NCBI GenBank assembly: GCA_029213005.1
Contig: JARGPI010000022.1
Span: 59,657-123,656, forward strand
From: Verrucomicrobiales bacterium
GTDB taxonomy: Bacteria > Verrucomicrobiota > Verrucomicrobiia > Verrucomicrobiales > DEV007
Direction: 5' to 3'
Length of the DNA: 64,000 nt
Numbering within the stretch: position 1 is the stretch's first letter; each line of letters begins with the position of its first letter. Of this stretch, positions 45,041 through 53,277 are shown in pieces. The notes beneath the pieces are model-generated. The model searched no databases. It was not told the origin of the DNA and was given only the letters and a program-made list of their open reading frames with translations. The position numbers and the translations under genes are program-made.

Positions 45041-46239
45041 TCCCCATGCGAATTATTTCCATTCTTCTGTATTTGATACCGGCCCTCACCCTCGCCGGAG
45101 ATCCGCGAATCGCGCTGGACAGTGAGTTTCCGGCTCCCGGAAAAGCAAAAATGATTTCCGGGGAAATTACGCTAATCGAGCATGTCAACCGCAGGGGCAT
45201 CCTGCGCCCCGACCGGGACGGTACGATCAATAAGTATTACTGGGACCTCCCCCACAGCTTTGAGATGCTGCCCTATGGTTCAATTTACTACCACGGGGCA
45301 CCGGCGGAGCTGAAAGATATCCCGATCGGAACTCATCTCCACGGACAATTTCATCTCGGGCCCGAGGGACCGTTCGAAGTCACGCCCCCGGTAAGCAATT
45401 ACGCTGCAGGGAAAATGGCGCGACCCGATTTGCGATCCGTGGAAAGCCAGTATTCGCGAGCCATGCTTCTCGAAGATGACTTTTCTTTCTATACCAGAAA
45501 CGGAATCACCTGGGAGATCAAAAACATAACCGAAGATCGCGGGGAAATTGTAGTAGAGAAAAGTGGTGATGACGAATCCATGACCCTGCGAATCGATCGC
45601 GGAACCAGAGTATGGAAAGACAAATCTATAGCTTCGCGCGATGATCTGGCGGTCGGTCAAAAGATTGTCATGAACCTCGGCTGGGGCACTCTGCTTGGCT
45701 CCTACAAACAGGACGCACTCTGCCGCGAAATATGGATCGACGAAGCCAGCCGACTGGCCGCGACCGATGTGCAGCGGGGTATACATATCGAGCACCAAAA
45801 GCGTCGCGGGGTTCCCGCTTTGGTTATCAAAACCGAACACGACCCCGGCAAGGGGGCCAAAGGTTGGCTTACCGCTCAACTCTACGAAGGTATCGATCCG
45901 GAGCTGCTCGAAGAGCTGAAAAACGCAAAATCAGTCCTCACCCAATGCGTCGAGCCATCGCTGCGAATGTATAATGTGAATACCTCCGGAAGCGGACGGG
46001 TCGAAAGCGTTACCGAAATCGAAAACCCGCCACCGGGCTGTAGCGGAATCGAGCTGAGAATTCACTTTTACGAAATGCAGGAAGGCCATCGCAAAGGTCG
46101 CACTATCCGTATCGCGGAACGCAGCTGGTTCCGCCCGGTATTGCCTCGCGAAGAGCTGCTTCGCCCCAATGACCTTCGTGCGTTCAGCGTTGAACCAAAA
46201 TATATCACGGGCCGGGATTTACCGAATTCACCGCAGTAG
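45034..46239 (+). CDS. Secreted hypothetical protein of the DUF1552 operon
   Basis: The product has 401 residues. ATG 45034 overlaps the upstream stop (ATGTTAA), allowing coupling; a second ATG at 45046 would also give a good signal peptide (MRIISILLYLIPALTLAG). The sequence is beta-rich: EITLIEHVNRRGILRPDRDG, YGSIYYHGAPAELKDIPIGTHLHGQFHLG, and a second similar unit DESMTLRIDRGTRVWKDKSIASRDDLAVGQKIVMNLGW, suggesting two repeats of an OB- or SH3-like domain. I do not recognise a family. Position suggests a role with the DUF1592/DUF1552 pair. Confidence 0.65.
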   Translation: MLIPMRIISILLYLIPALTLAGDPRIALDSEFPAPGKAKMISGEITLIEHVNRRGILRPDRDGTINKYYWDLPHSFEMLPYGSIYYHGAPAELKDIPIGTHLHGQFHLGPEGPFEVTPPVSNYAAGKMARPDLRSVESQYSRAMLLEDDFSFYTRNGITWEIKNITEDRGEIVVEKSGDDESMTLRIDRGTRVWKDKSIASRDDLAVGQKIVMNLGWGTLLGSYKQDALCREIWIDEASRLAATDVQRGIHIEHQKRRGVPALVIKTEHDPGKGAKGWLTAQLYEGIDPELLEELKNAKSVLTQCVEPSLRMYNVNTSGSGRVESVTEIENPPPGCSGIELRIHFYEMQEGHRKGRTIRIAERSWFRPVLPREELLRPNDLRAFSVEPKYITGRDLPNSPQ

Positions 46240-46289
46240 CGGCTGCTCCCCTGGTTGACAGATCTTTATGAACACGTCAGCTTTCCGGC

Positions 46290-47624
46290 ATGAAAATCGT
46301 CCGGTCTCTGGTTCAGCGTTTTACCGCCTTCTCCATTGTTAGCTTTGCGTTAACGCTCCCTCTATCCGCCACGGACAGTTGGCCGGATTTCCGCGGCCCA
46401 ACGGGAGACGGCCATGCGGGGAACCCGGGCATTCCGCTGGAATGGAGCGAAACGAAAAATGTTACCTGGAAAACTGAAATCCCGCTGCTGGGCCTGTCAT
46501 CGCCGATTGTGATGGATAACCAGATCTGGCTGACGACCGCCTCGGTCGAAGGGCACGATTTCTATGTACTCTGCGTCGATGCAAAAAACGGCAAGATTAT
46601 TACGAACCAGAAATTATTTCACAGCGACGATCCCCAATCGATGGGCAACGGTGCGCAGGACAACAGCTATGCCACGCCATCGGCAGTCGTTGAATCCGGT
46701 CGTGTCTATGTTCACTATGGGCACTTTGGCACCGCCTGTCTCGATACCGATACGAAAGAAGTGATCTGGAAGCGGGATGATTTAAAGTGCTGGCACTACC
46801 GGGGTGCCTCATCTTCCCCGGTGCTATTTGAAGATCTCATTATCCTGACCTTCGACGGAGCGGACCTGCAATACCTCGTCGCTCTCGACAAGAAGACCGG
46901 GGAAACGGTTTGGAAGACGGATCGCTCGGTGGAGTGGAAAGACGAACACATCGACAAGAAAATGGTTCAGGAAGGCGACTGGCGCAAAGCACATAGCACC
47001 CCGCTGATCGTTACCATCGACGACAAACCGGTAATGTGTAGCACGGGCGCAAAAGCCGCTTACGGTTACGATCCCCGGACTGGTAAAGAACTCTGGCGGG
47101 TGGAGCACCCAGCCTACTCCGCCTCGCCGCGGCCTGTTTTATACGACGGAAATTTTATTATCGTGACGGGATTCAGTCAGGGCGCGCAAATGATGTCGGT
47201 CAAGGCCGGTGGAGAGGGCGTGGTCACAGATACCCATATCAACTGGAGCTTCAGTAAATCATTCCCCAAATACTCATCCCCCATTTTAGTGGACGATCTC
47301 GTGTACTTTGCGATGGATGATTCCTTCCTCGTCTGCGTCGAAGCAAAGACCGGAGAGATGGTTTGGAAAGGCCGAGTCGGCGGCAAATACCGCTCCTGCC
47401 CGATCTATGCGGATGGCCGACTCTATTTCTTCAGCCTCGAAGGTGCCACGACCGTGATTGAGCCCGGCCGCGAATTCAAAGTGCTTGCGACCAACCACCT
47501 GGCGACAGAGGCACCGCTCGATGATCCCCGCCGGGGCCCCGGATTTATGGCCTCGCCAGCTGTGGTTGGGGATACGTTGTTTCTCCGGACCAGATACCAC
47601 CTCTACCGGGTCAAGGCCAAATAG
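46290..47624 (+). CDS. Secreted PQQ-type beta-propeller protein
   Basis: The product has 444 residues with a signal peptide ending near LTLPLSATDS. The opening SWPDFRGPTGDGHAGNPGIPLEWSETKNVTWKTEIP is the classical outer-membrane-assembly-like / PQQ-like start of planctomycete and verrucomicrobial proteins. Blades are marked by VDAKNGKIIT, LDTDTKEVIWKRD, LDKKTGETVWKTD, YDPRTGKELWRVE and VEAKTGEMVWKG. It resembles the protein at 28435 in layout. It is the last gene of the 41181-47624 run and converges on the DUF3500 gene. Confidence 0.85.
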   Translation: MKIVRSLVQRFTAFSIVSFALTLPLSATDSWPDFRGPTGDGHAGNPGIPLEWSETKNVTWKTEIPLLGLSSPIVMDNQIWLTTASVEGHDFYVLCVDAKNGKIITNQKLFHSDDPQSMGNGAQDNSYATPSAVVESGRVYVHYGHFGTACLDTDTKEVIWKRDDLKCWHYRGASSSPVLFEDLIILTFDGADLQYLVALDKKTGETVWKTDRSVEWKDEHIDKKMVQEGDWRKAHSTPLIVTIDDKPVMCSTGAKAAYGYDPRTGKELWRVEHPAYSASPRPVLYDGNFIIVTGFSQGAQMMSVKAGGEGVVTDTHINWSFSKSFPKYSSPILVDDLVYFAMDDSFLVCVEAKTGEMVWKGRVGGKYRSCPIYADGRLYFFSLEGATTVIEPGREFKVLATNHLATEAPLDDPRRGPGFMASPAVVGDTLFLRTRYHLYRVKAK

Positions 47625-47684
47625 GGAACATTGCGTGGAGAAATTTTTACGGATTCCTCTACATGTCGATCTCCCCACCACGCC

Positions 47685-48875
47685 CTAATGAGGATGAGCC
47701 AAAAGATGCTGCCTCAATAAATCTTTTCCGTAATCATTTCCATTGGGCGTGCGAACTGTCGCATGGATGTGATCTTTAGTCGCCACGCCTGACCGCCCCA
47801 GCGCAATCGGGCGCTGGTGATCAAATTCTATCAAAACGACAGGGCTGTGAATTCGGTAGTAGAAAACCGAATCGGTATCCATCTCCCCGATCCAGGCAAA
47901 GTAGGTTTTATCGAGATGTTTCTCGATCTCTTCCATCTTCACTTTCGCATGCCCTTCTTTCAAATTGTGAATCCATAAACCGGTGAGTTCGAGAAAGGCT
48001 TTTTTCTGATCAGCGTTTAACTCAGAGACCGGCAAACCAGCGTAGGCCAAAACCACATTGTCATGAAACGCCTCGGTATTGGAATTGGTTCCGTCTTTCT
48101 CGCTTTTTAAGACTGCTTTCGCTTTCTGATCCGCAGTCAGGCTGTTCGCAAATGCCAGCGCATCGTCCTGCTCTTTCTGCAAAATCACGGTGCCTTTGTA
48201 TTTCCCTTCAACCGCCCGGACCGGCTCGGAGCCGAGAAAGAGCGGAGTCATCACGACCTGATCGCCCAGCACAAAGTAGTTAATAATACAGTGATGCCCA
48301 TCGAACTGAAATCCCCACGGCTCGGTATCGGACGGTTTACCCATCACGGTGATAAAATAGGCCCAGCGCCCATAGCCATACTCACCCTCACGCCCGGAAA
48401 GTTCGGCGATCGTGTGATTCAGTTTCATAATATCCTGCGTCGTTTCGAGTCCGCGCGCACTCAGCCCGGCACCCAGTAACCCAAAGGCGAGGTCCCGCTG
48501 TTTTTCGTCCATTTCCTCGAAACTCACGCCCTGCCGGGGCAGACTGTGCTGATTGGCCCAGCGTCGCCATTCTGGATCATCGACCGGAAAGGTGGTCTTC
48601 TCCCGCTGCGCCTTGGTCAACCCATCGAGAAAAGCGATCGCCGCATCCTTAACTTCAGTCGTCGAGACACCGGTCGATTTGATGGAAAAGAGCCCCTTTT
48701 CAATTGCCCCGTTCGGCGTGATCCCGACAAACTCCTCAGCGATGGCGCGCTTTTCGATTTCCGCAAAACGACCTCCTCCTCCCTTCCCTTTCCCTTTCTG
48801 CTGGGCGAAAGAGAGGCTGGAAAATGACACCCCAACGGCGGCGATGGTGAGAAAGACGGTATTTCGTTTATTCAT
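47685..48875 (-). CDS. Secreted DUF3500 protein
   Basis: The product has 396 residues; the ATG at 48875 starts a signal peptide (MNKRNTVFLTIAAVGVSFSSLSFAQ), followed by a Lys/Gly-rich linker (QKGKGKGGGGRF). The body matches DUF3500: RRWANQHSLPRQGVSFEEM, AGLSARGLETTQDIMKLNHTIAEL, WAYFITVMGKPSDTEPWGFQFDGHHCIINYFV, and the C-terminal FYYRIHSPVVLIEFDHQ and DHIHATVRTPNGNDYG, rich in histidines that could bind metal. Function is unknown. It converges on the PQQ gene and its start faces the cytochrome gene. Confidence 0.88.
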   Translation of the reverse strand: MNKRNTVFLTIAAVGVSFSSLSFAQQKGKGKGGGGRFAEIEKRAIAEEFVGITPNGAIEKGLFSIKSTGVSTTEVKDAAIAFLDGLTKAQREKTTFPVDDPEWRRWANQHSLPRQGVSFEEMDEKQRDLAFGLLGAGLSARGLETTQDIMKLNHTIAELSGREGEYGYGRWAYFITVMGKPSDTEPWGFQFDGHHCIINYFVLGDQVVMTPLFLGSEPVRAVEGKYKGTVILQKEQDDALAFANSLTADQKAKAVLKSEKDGTNSNTEAFHDNVVLAYAGLPVSELNADQKKAFLELTGLWIHNLKEGHAKVKMEEIEKHLDKTYFAWIGEMDTDSVFYYRIHSPVVLIEFDHQRPIALGRSGVATKDHIHATVRTPNGNDYGKDLLRQHLLAHPH

Positions 48876-49091
48876 GGCTGATAGAACTGGATCGATCACT
48901 AAAAGTTACGTTAGAAATAACGATCTCATATTGGCATAAAACCGGAAACCCTAACGAAGCCCCAAACCACGCCATTCCACTCGATCAACCTGCGCAAAAC
49001 TGCCTGTTTTTGCAAAAATTAACCATTGAGCGCACCGAAACCGGGGCGACACGTAGGAATGGCACCTCGATTTTTGATTCCCGACCGGGAT

Positions 49092-49126
49092 TGTACCCTG
49101 TACGCTCCTGGACTGTACAGGGTACA
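49092..49126. promoter_or_regulatory. Paired 13-bp dyad, copy 3
   Basis: TGTACCCTGTACG (49092-49104), 9-bp spacer CTCCTGGAC, TGTACAGGGTACA (49114-49126). One base of the left outer arm differs from the perfect dyad. The right half ends 10 nt before the TTG start at 49137. Architecture is the same as at 7321 and 30277. Confidence 0.6.
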
Positions 49127-49136
49127 GTCCAGGATT

Positions 49137-50186
49137 TTGGCCGGATTATTCCTCGCTGCAATTTCGTTCTCACAAGGAGCAGATTCCGGGCCACTGTTAA
49201 CCTTCGACAACAGCCCGATGGGAACGGAAGAGAAGCCGCTGGTTTTCCGCTCTTACTTTCCCAATCCCGATCTTGAGCCCGAAGTATTGAAACGACACGG
49301 ACAAGGCAACCCCACGCCGAGGTATTCCGCAAAAACCGGGCTGCTCTCCGACGAGAGGATGGACCAGGCCATCCCCGGCATCCCCGCCGCGATTGGAGTC
49401 AATGCAGGGAAAACGCTATCCTACGTCTGGGACACTACCGAGTGCCGCCTCCTCTACGCCTGGGTAAATGGATTTCTCGATATGGAAGCGTACTGGGGCG
49501 AACCGACCCGGGGCAGCCGGAAAAGTAATGACTACGTGCCCCGCCTCTACGGTCAGTTATTTTACAAAGCGACCGGAGCAAACCCGCTGCGAGTTAACGG
49601 AGAAAACCTACCGGAAGATTTGAAATATCTCTACCATTCCCGCAAGTCCACTCACCCTGAGTTTACCTATCAGGCCGGTGCCGATCGAACCATCTCGACG
49701 ATGGTCACTCCCGGCGAATCCGCCCAAACCGCGATCGTCTCCTTTCGTTCATCCAACGCGGCTGACAAACTGAGCTACGAAGCCCCCAACACCGCTTTTG
49801 AAATTCTGGAAAACAATTCCGGCAGCCTGAAAGTCCTACTCCGTCCCAACGCAGCGGAAACCTTTACCGGCTTCAAAAAACAGGAAGTCAAAATCACCGA
49901 GGCCAATGCCAAAGCGGGTGAGAAACTCTATCAGATGTTCGGCTGTGCGGCCTGCCACACGACCGATGGCAGTCGCAATCACGGCCCCACTTTTCAGGGA
50001 CTTTCCGGTTCGGTCCGAAAATTCGGTGACGATGAGATTACAGCTGACTCCGATTATCTCCGGGAATCAATTCGGGAACCCAACGCCAAACACGTCCCGG
50101 AATACCCCGTGGGAATGATGCCCGCCTACCCGCTCAGCGAAGTACAAATCGACTCTCTTGTTCTCTACATCCAAACTTTAAAATGA
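49137..50186 (+). CDS. Exported mono-haem cytochrome c-domain protein
   Basis: The product has 349 residues if translation starts at the TTG at 49137, which gives the signal peptide MAGLFLAAISFSQGA and has AGG five bases upstream. Starts further upstream (ATG 49059, TTG 49026) would read through the paired dyad and add a long unlikely N-terminal region. The first 250 residues are a beta-rich sensor- or adhesin-like region (LTFDNSPMGTEEKPLVFRSYF, RLLYAWVNGFLDMEAYWG). The C-terminal hundred residues are a class I cytochrome c domain with CAACH (Cys270, Cys273, His274) and an axial Met in GMMPAYPLSE. The stop codon overlaps the next start in ATGA. Confidence 0.82.
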   Translation: MAGLFLAAISFSQGADSGPLLTFDNSPMGTEEKPLVFRSYFPNPDLEPEVLKRHGQGNPTPRYSAKTGLLSDERMDQAIPGIPAAIGVNAGKTLSYVWDTTECRLLYAWVNGFLDMEAYWGEPTRGSRKSNDYVPRLYGQLFYKATGANPLRVNGENLPEDLKYLYHSRKSTHPEFTYQAGADRTISTMVTPGESAQTAIVSFRSSNAADKLSYEAPNTAFEILENNSGSLKVLLRPNAAETFTGFKKQEVKITEANAKAGEKLYQMFGCAACHTTDGSRNHGPTFQGLSGSVRKFGDDEITADSDYLRESIREPNAKHVPEYPVGMMPAYPLSEVQIDSLVLYIQTLK

Positions 50187-53071
50187 AATCCTTTCTCTAC
50201 TTAGCTGTTATAGTATCGACCGGAGTTCAGTGGGCTGTCACCCAGAGCTACGAGGTCGAAACCGTCTCCTTTCCTGAGAACGTGCCCGTGGAAATCGGAG
50301 CAGTCGATTTCTGTCCCGATGGCAAACTCTACGTCGCCCTGCGCCGCGGCGACATCGTTCGCGCCGAGCCAAGCGAAGACCCCAACGCCTTCGATTGGAA
50401 ACCCTTTGCCAGCGGGTTCCACAACCCCTGCGGAATCTATATCGTCAAACCGGGACATATCATCATCTCCCAAATGGCGGAACTGACCGAAGTGATCGAC
50501 ACCGATAACGACGGCACTGCCGATATCTACCGGGCCCTTTCGACGGACTTCGGACTGAGTGGCAACTATCACGAAACGATGGATATCTGCCCCGATGGAA
50601 AAGGCGGCCTCTATCTCGCCCCCGGAACCGCATCCCATAACGGCCCGACTTTCACCACCCCGCGCGGCGAATTTTCCGACGCCGGTCGCTTTGGCCGGAA
50701 CTACTCATCGGTCAAATGGCGGGGCTGGGTGCTCCATTGGAATCGGGAAAATGGAATCACTCCCATCTCCTCCGGCTACCGGATGCACAACGGAATTGAG
50801 CGCAGTCCCTCCGGCGACATCTGGTGTGGAGACAACCAGGGCGACTGGCGATCATCATCCCCGGTCTACCATGTGACAGAGGATTCATTTTCCGGTCACC
50901 CCTCGAGCCTCGTCTGGGATCCCCGGTTTTCTACTATAGAAAATCCGCTCCATCTTCCCCGCCGCTTACTGGACGATCTCTGGAACAAACCGGCCTTTCG
51001 CCTTCCCCGGACTATGATGAACTCCTGTGCCGAACCAGCCTTCGACACAACGAAAGGAAAATTCGGTCCCTTTGAAGGTCAGATGTTTATCCCCGATCAA
51101 TCCGGCGACCGCATCGTCCGGCTCATGCCCGAGTGGGTAGATGGTGCCTATCAGGGAGCTGCCACGATGTTTATTGAAAAAGATGGATTAAAACGGGGCA
51201 ACAACCGCCTCGCCTTTTCTCCTGACGGGACCTGGATGTATGTCGGCCAGACCGGACGCGGCTGGGGAGCACTCAGCGAAGGACTCCAGCGAATTCGCTA
51301 CACCGGTGAAATGCCTTTCGAAGCCAAAAACTGCGAACTGACAGAAAACGGCTTCACCATCACCTTCACCAAACCGGTCTCTGCCGCCGGCGAGGTCACT
51401 CTCGAACGATTCACCTACCCGTATGGCTACACCTACGGGGGAGACGAAATCAACAAAGCGACTATCACTCCGGCAGCCGTAGAAGTCGCATCGAACAACC
51501 TCACCCTCGAGATCGCCGCAACCGACCTCCTTCCCAACTACATTTATCGTTTCCACCTCAAAGGCGTGAAATCCGACGACGGCACCGCCTTCGCCAACCA
51601 GCTGGAATACACGCTGAATCGTCTTCGGCGCCCGGCAACCGCAGAGCACAAAGTCGAGCTGACCGCAGCGGGCGAAGATCGCTTTCGTATTACGATCGAC
51701 GGAGACCTGTTCACCGAGATTAGACACACCGGATTTTCCAATCCCATTCTCTACCCGATCCGAAATGCCTCCGGCACAGAATTGACCCGTGACTGGCCGA
51801 TTCGTGAAGATGGCAGAAAAGACGAACAAAAGGATCACCCCCACCACAAATCTCTATTTATCGGGCACGAATCCATTAACGGAATCGATTTCTGGCACGA
51901 AGGCCCCGAAGACGGCACTACCGAACAGGTGCGGGTCATCGAAACTCGCAGCGGGCAGGATCGCGCTCTCGTCCGGACTCTGAATCACTGGAAAAATCCC
52001 GAAGGCAACATACTCCTAACCGATACCCGAACCTGGGAGTTCGGTGTGGTAAACGGAGCCCGCTATGCCGATCTTGAACTGAACCTTCACGCCAGCCATG
52101 GTGAAGTAAACTTCGGGGAAAAGAAAGACGGACTAATCGGCCTGAGAACTCACCCTGACCTGCGGCTCAAACCAGCCCCCGGCAAAGGTGTCGAAGAAGT
52201 ATTCGGACACGCCGCCAACAGCGGTGGAACCGAAAACGCCGCTATCTGGGGCAAAAAAGCCGACTGGGTTCACTACTGGGGAAAAGTCGATGGCAACGAT
52301 TCCGGTATCGCTATTCTCTCTCATCCGGAGAATCCCCGTCACCCCACCTGGTGGCACGCCCGGGACTATGGATTAGTCGCTGCCAATCCGTTTGGACCGA
52401 AGAAAAATGAGGGCGATGGCGAGCTGATCCTCCCGGAGGGAGAAAGCCTCACACTTCGCTACCGATTTATCTTTCACGACAAAGCCGGAGAGGACGCAGA
52501 CATCGCAACTCAGTTTACGACCTATCACTCAGCGCCACTTTTCCCGCGAACACCAACGATCCCGATACCTACCAAATCAGGCGAGGAAAAAACGCTCAAA
52601 ATCCCGACCAACGTGAATCCCCGGGGCGATGTGATTTCGTCCGTGACCCGGGTCGTAAACGGCAAAAAAGCCGATGCACCGGAAGTGAAAATTCACAGCT
52701 TTGTCGAAGGACAGCGTATCTTTAAAGACCGGGCTTATCAGTTCAGTTCGATCCCCGACCACCTGCGGGGCGGCGACTTGGTCGTTACCTACAACGATGA
52801 TAAAAAGTCTGGCAAAAAAGCCAACTACGAAGTCAAAATCGGGCAACCCGGGATGCTGCACGTCCTCGTCGATCCACGGGCCGAGAAATCAATGGAGTGG
52901 CTCACTTCCGGCGATTCAAAACCGGCCTTCAAAGCCACCAGGGACATCGTCAAAACCAGCGCCAATTTCACCTACAAAGTCTACGTCGCCGAAGTCGACC
53001 CCGGAACCTACACCCTAGGTAACCAAACCGACGGCAGTTTTTACTCCATCATCGCAGTTACCCGGGACTAG
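50183..53071 (+). CDS. Exported sorbosone-dehydrogenase-like propeller fused to PmoA (DUF6807) domain
   Basis: The product has 962 residues with a signal peptide (MKSFLYLAVIVSTGVQWAVTQS). Residues about 25-395 form a six-bladed propeller of the L-sorbosone-dehydrogenase / SGL type (CPDGKLYVALRRGDI, GYRMHNGIERSPSGDIWCGDNQGDW, LAFSPDGTWMYVGQTGRGWG). A short beta domain follows, then at about 490-790 a PmoA/DUF6807 domain: ITIDGDLFTEIRH, HPHHKSLFIGHESINGIDFWHEG, NPRHPTWWHARDYGLVAANPFG. The last 170 residues are an unassigned beta-rich domain. Translation is coupled to the cytochrome gene by an ATGA overlap. Name aside, DUF6807 proteins are not methane monooxygenases; oxidation of a carbohydrate with electrons passed to the neighbouring cytochrome is a reasonable inference. 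Confidence 0.85.
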   Translation: MKSFLYLAVIVSTGVQWAVTQSYEVETVSFPENVPVEIGAVDFCPDGKLYVALRRGDIVRAEPSEDPNAFDWKPFASGFHNPCGIYIVKPGHIIISQMAELTEVIDTDNDGTADIYRALSTDFGLSGNYHETMDICPDGKGGLYLAPGTASHNGPTFTTPRGEFSDAGRFGRNYSSVKWRGWVLHWNRENGITPISSGYRMHNGIERSPSGDIWCGDNQGDWRSSSPVYHVTEDSFSGHPSSLVWDPRFSTIENPLHLPRRLLDDLWNKPAFRLPRTMMNSCAEPAFDTTKGKFGPFEGQMFIPDQSGDRIVRLMPEWVDGAYQGAATMFIEKDGLKRGNNRLAFSPDGTWMYVGQTGRGWGALSEGLQRIRYTGEMPFEAKNCELTENGFTITFTKPVSAAGEVTLERFTYPYGYTYGGDEINKATITPAAVEVASNNLTLEIAATDLLPNYIYRFHLKGVKSDDGTAFANQLEYTLNRLRRPATAEHKVELTAAGEDRFRITIDGDLFTEIRHTGFSNPILYPIRNASGTELTRDWPIREDGRKDEQKDHPHHKSLFIGHESINGIDFWHEGPEDGTTEQVRVIETRSGQDRALVRTLNHWKNPEGNILLTDTRTWEFGVVNGARYADLELNLHASHGEVNFGEKKDGLIGLRTHPDLRLKPAPGKGVEEVFGHAANSGGTENAAIWGKKADWVHYWGKVDGNDSGIAILSHPENPRHPTWWHARDYGLVAANPFGPKKNEGDGELILPEGESLTLRYRFIFHDKAGEDADIATQFTTYHSAPLFPRTPTIPIPTKSGEEKTLKIPTNVNPRGDVISSVTRVVNGKKADAPEVKIHSFVEGQRIFKDRAYQFSSIPDHLRGGDLVVTYNDDKKSGKKANYEVKIGQPGMLHVLVDPRAEKSMEWLTSGDSKPAFKATRDIVKTSANFTYKVYVAEVDPGTYTLGNQTDGSFYSIIAVTRD

Positions 53072-53277
53072 GATTCTCTCCATCACCTCAGAAAGACGAC
53101 AGAGCTATAAGATCAGGAATTTTCGGAAAGTTCGGCGCAAAACCGCCTGACCGTCTCCGTTATATTCCCATTCGATTGCTTGTCGTCATCTGTGATGATG
53201 ACAAACGGAATCGAGCATAAAAATTTTCCGCAAATCAGCTACTCATCAACACCCTGAGTCGGGTCCAATGTTGCGGC

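Noticed and set aside
49026..49136. Upstream start codons for the cytochrome gene
   Set aside because: They would place the paired dyad inside the coding sequence and put a long charged stretch before the signal peptide.
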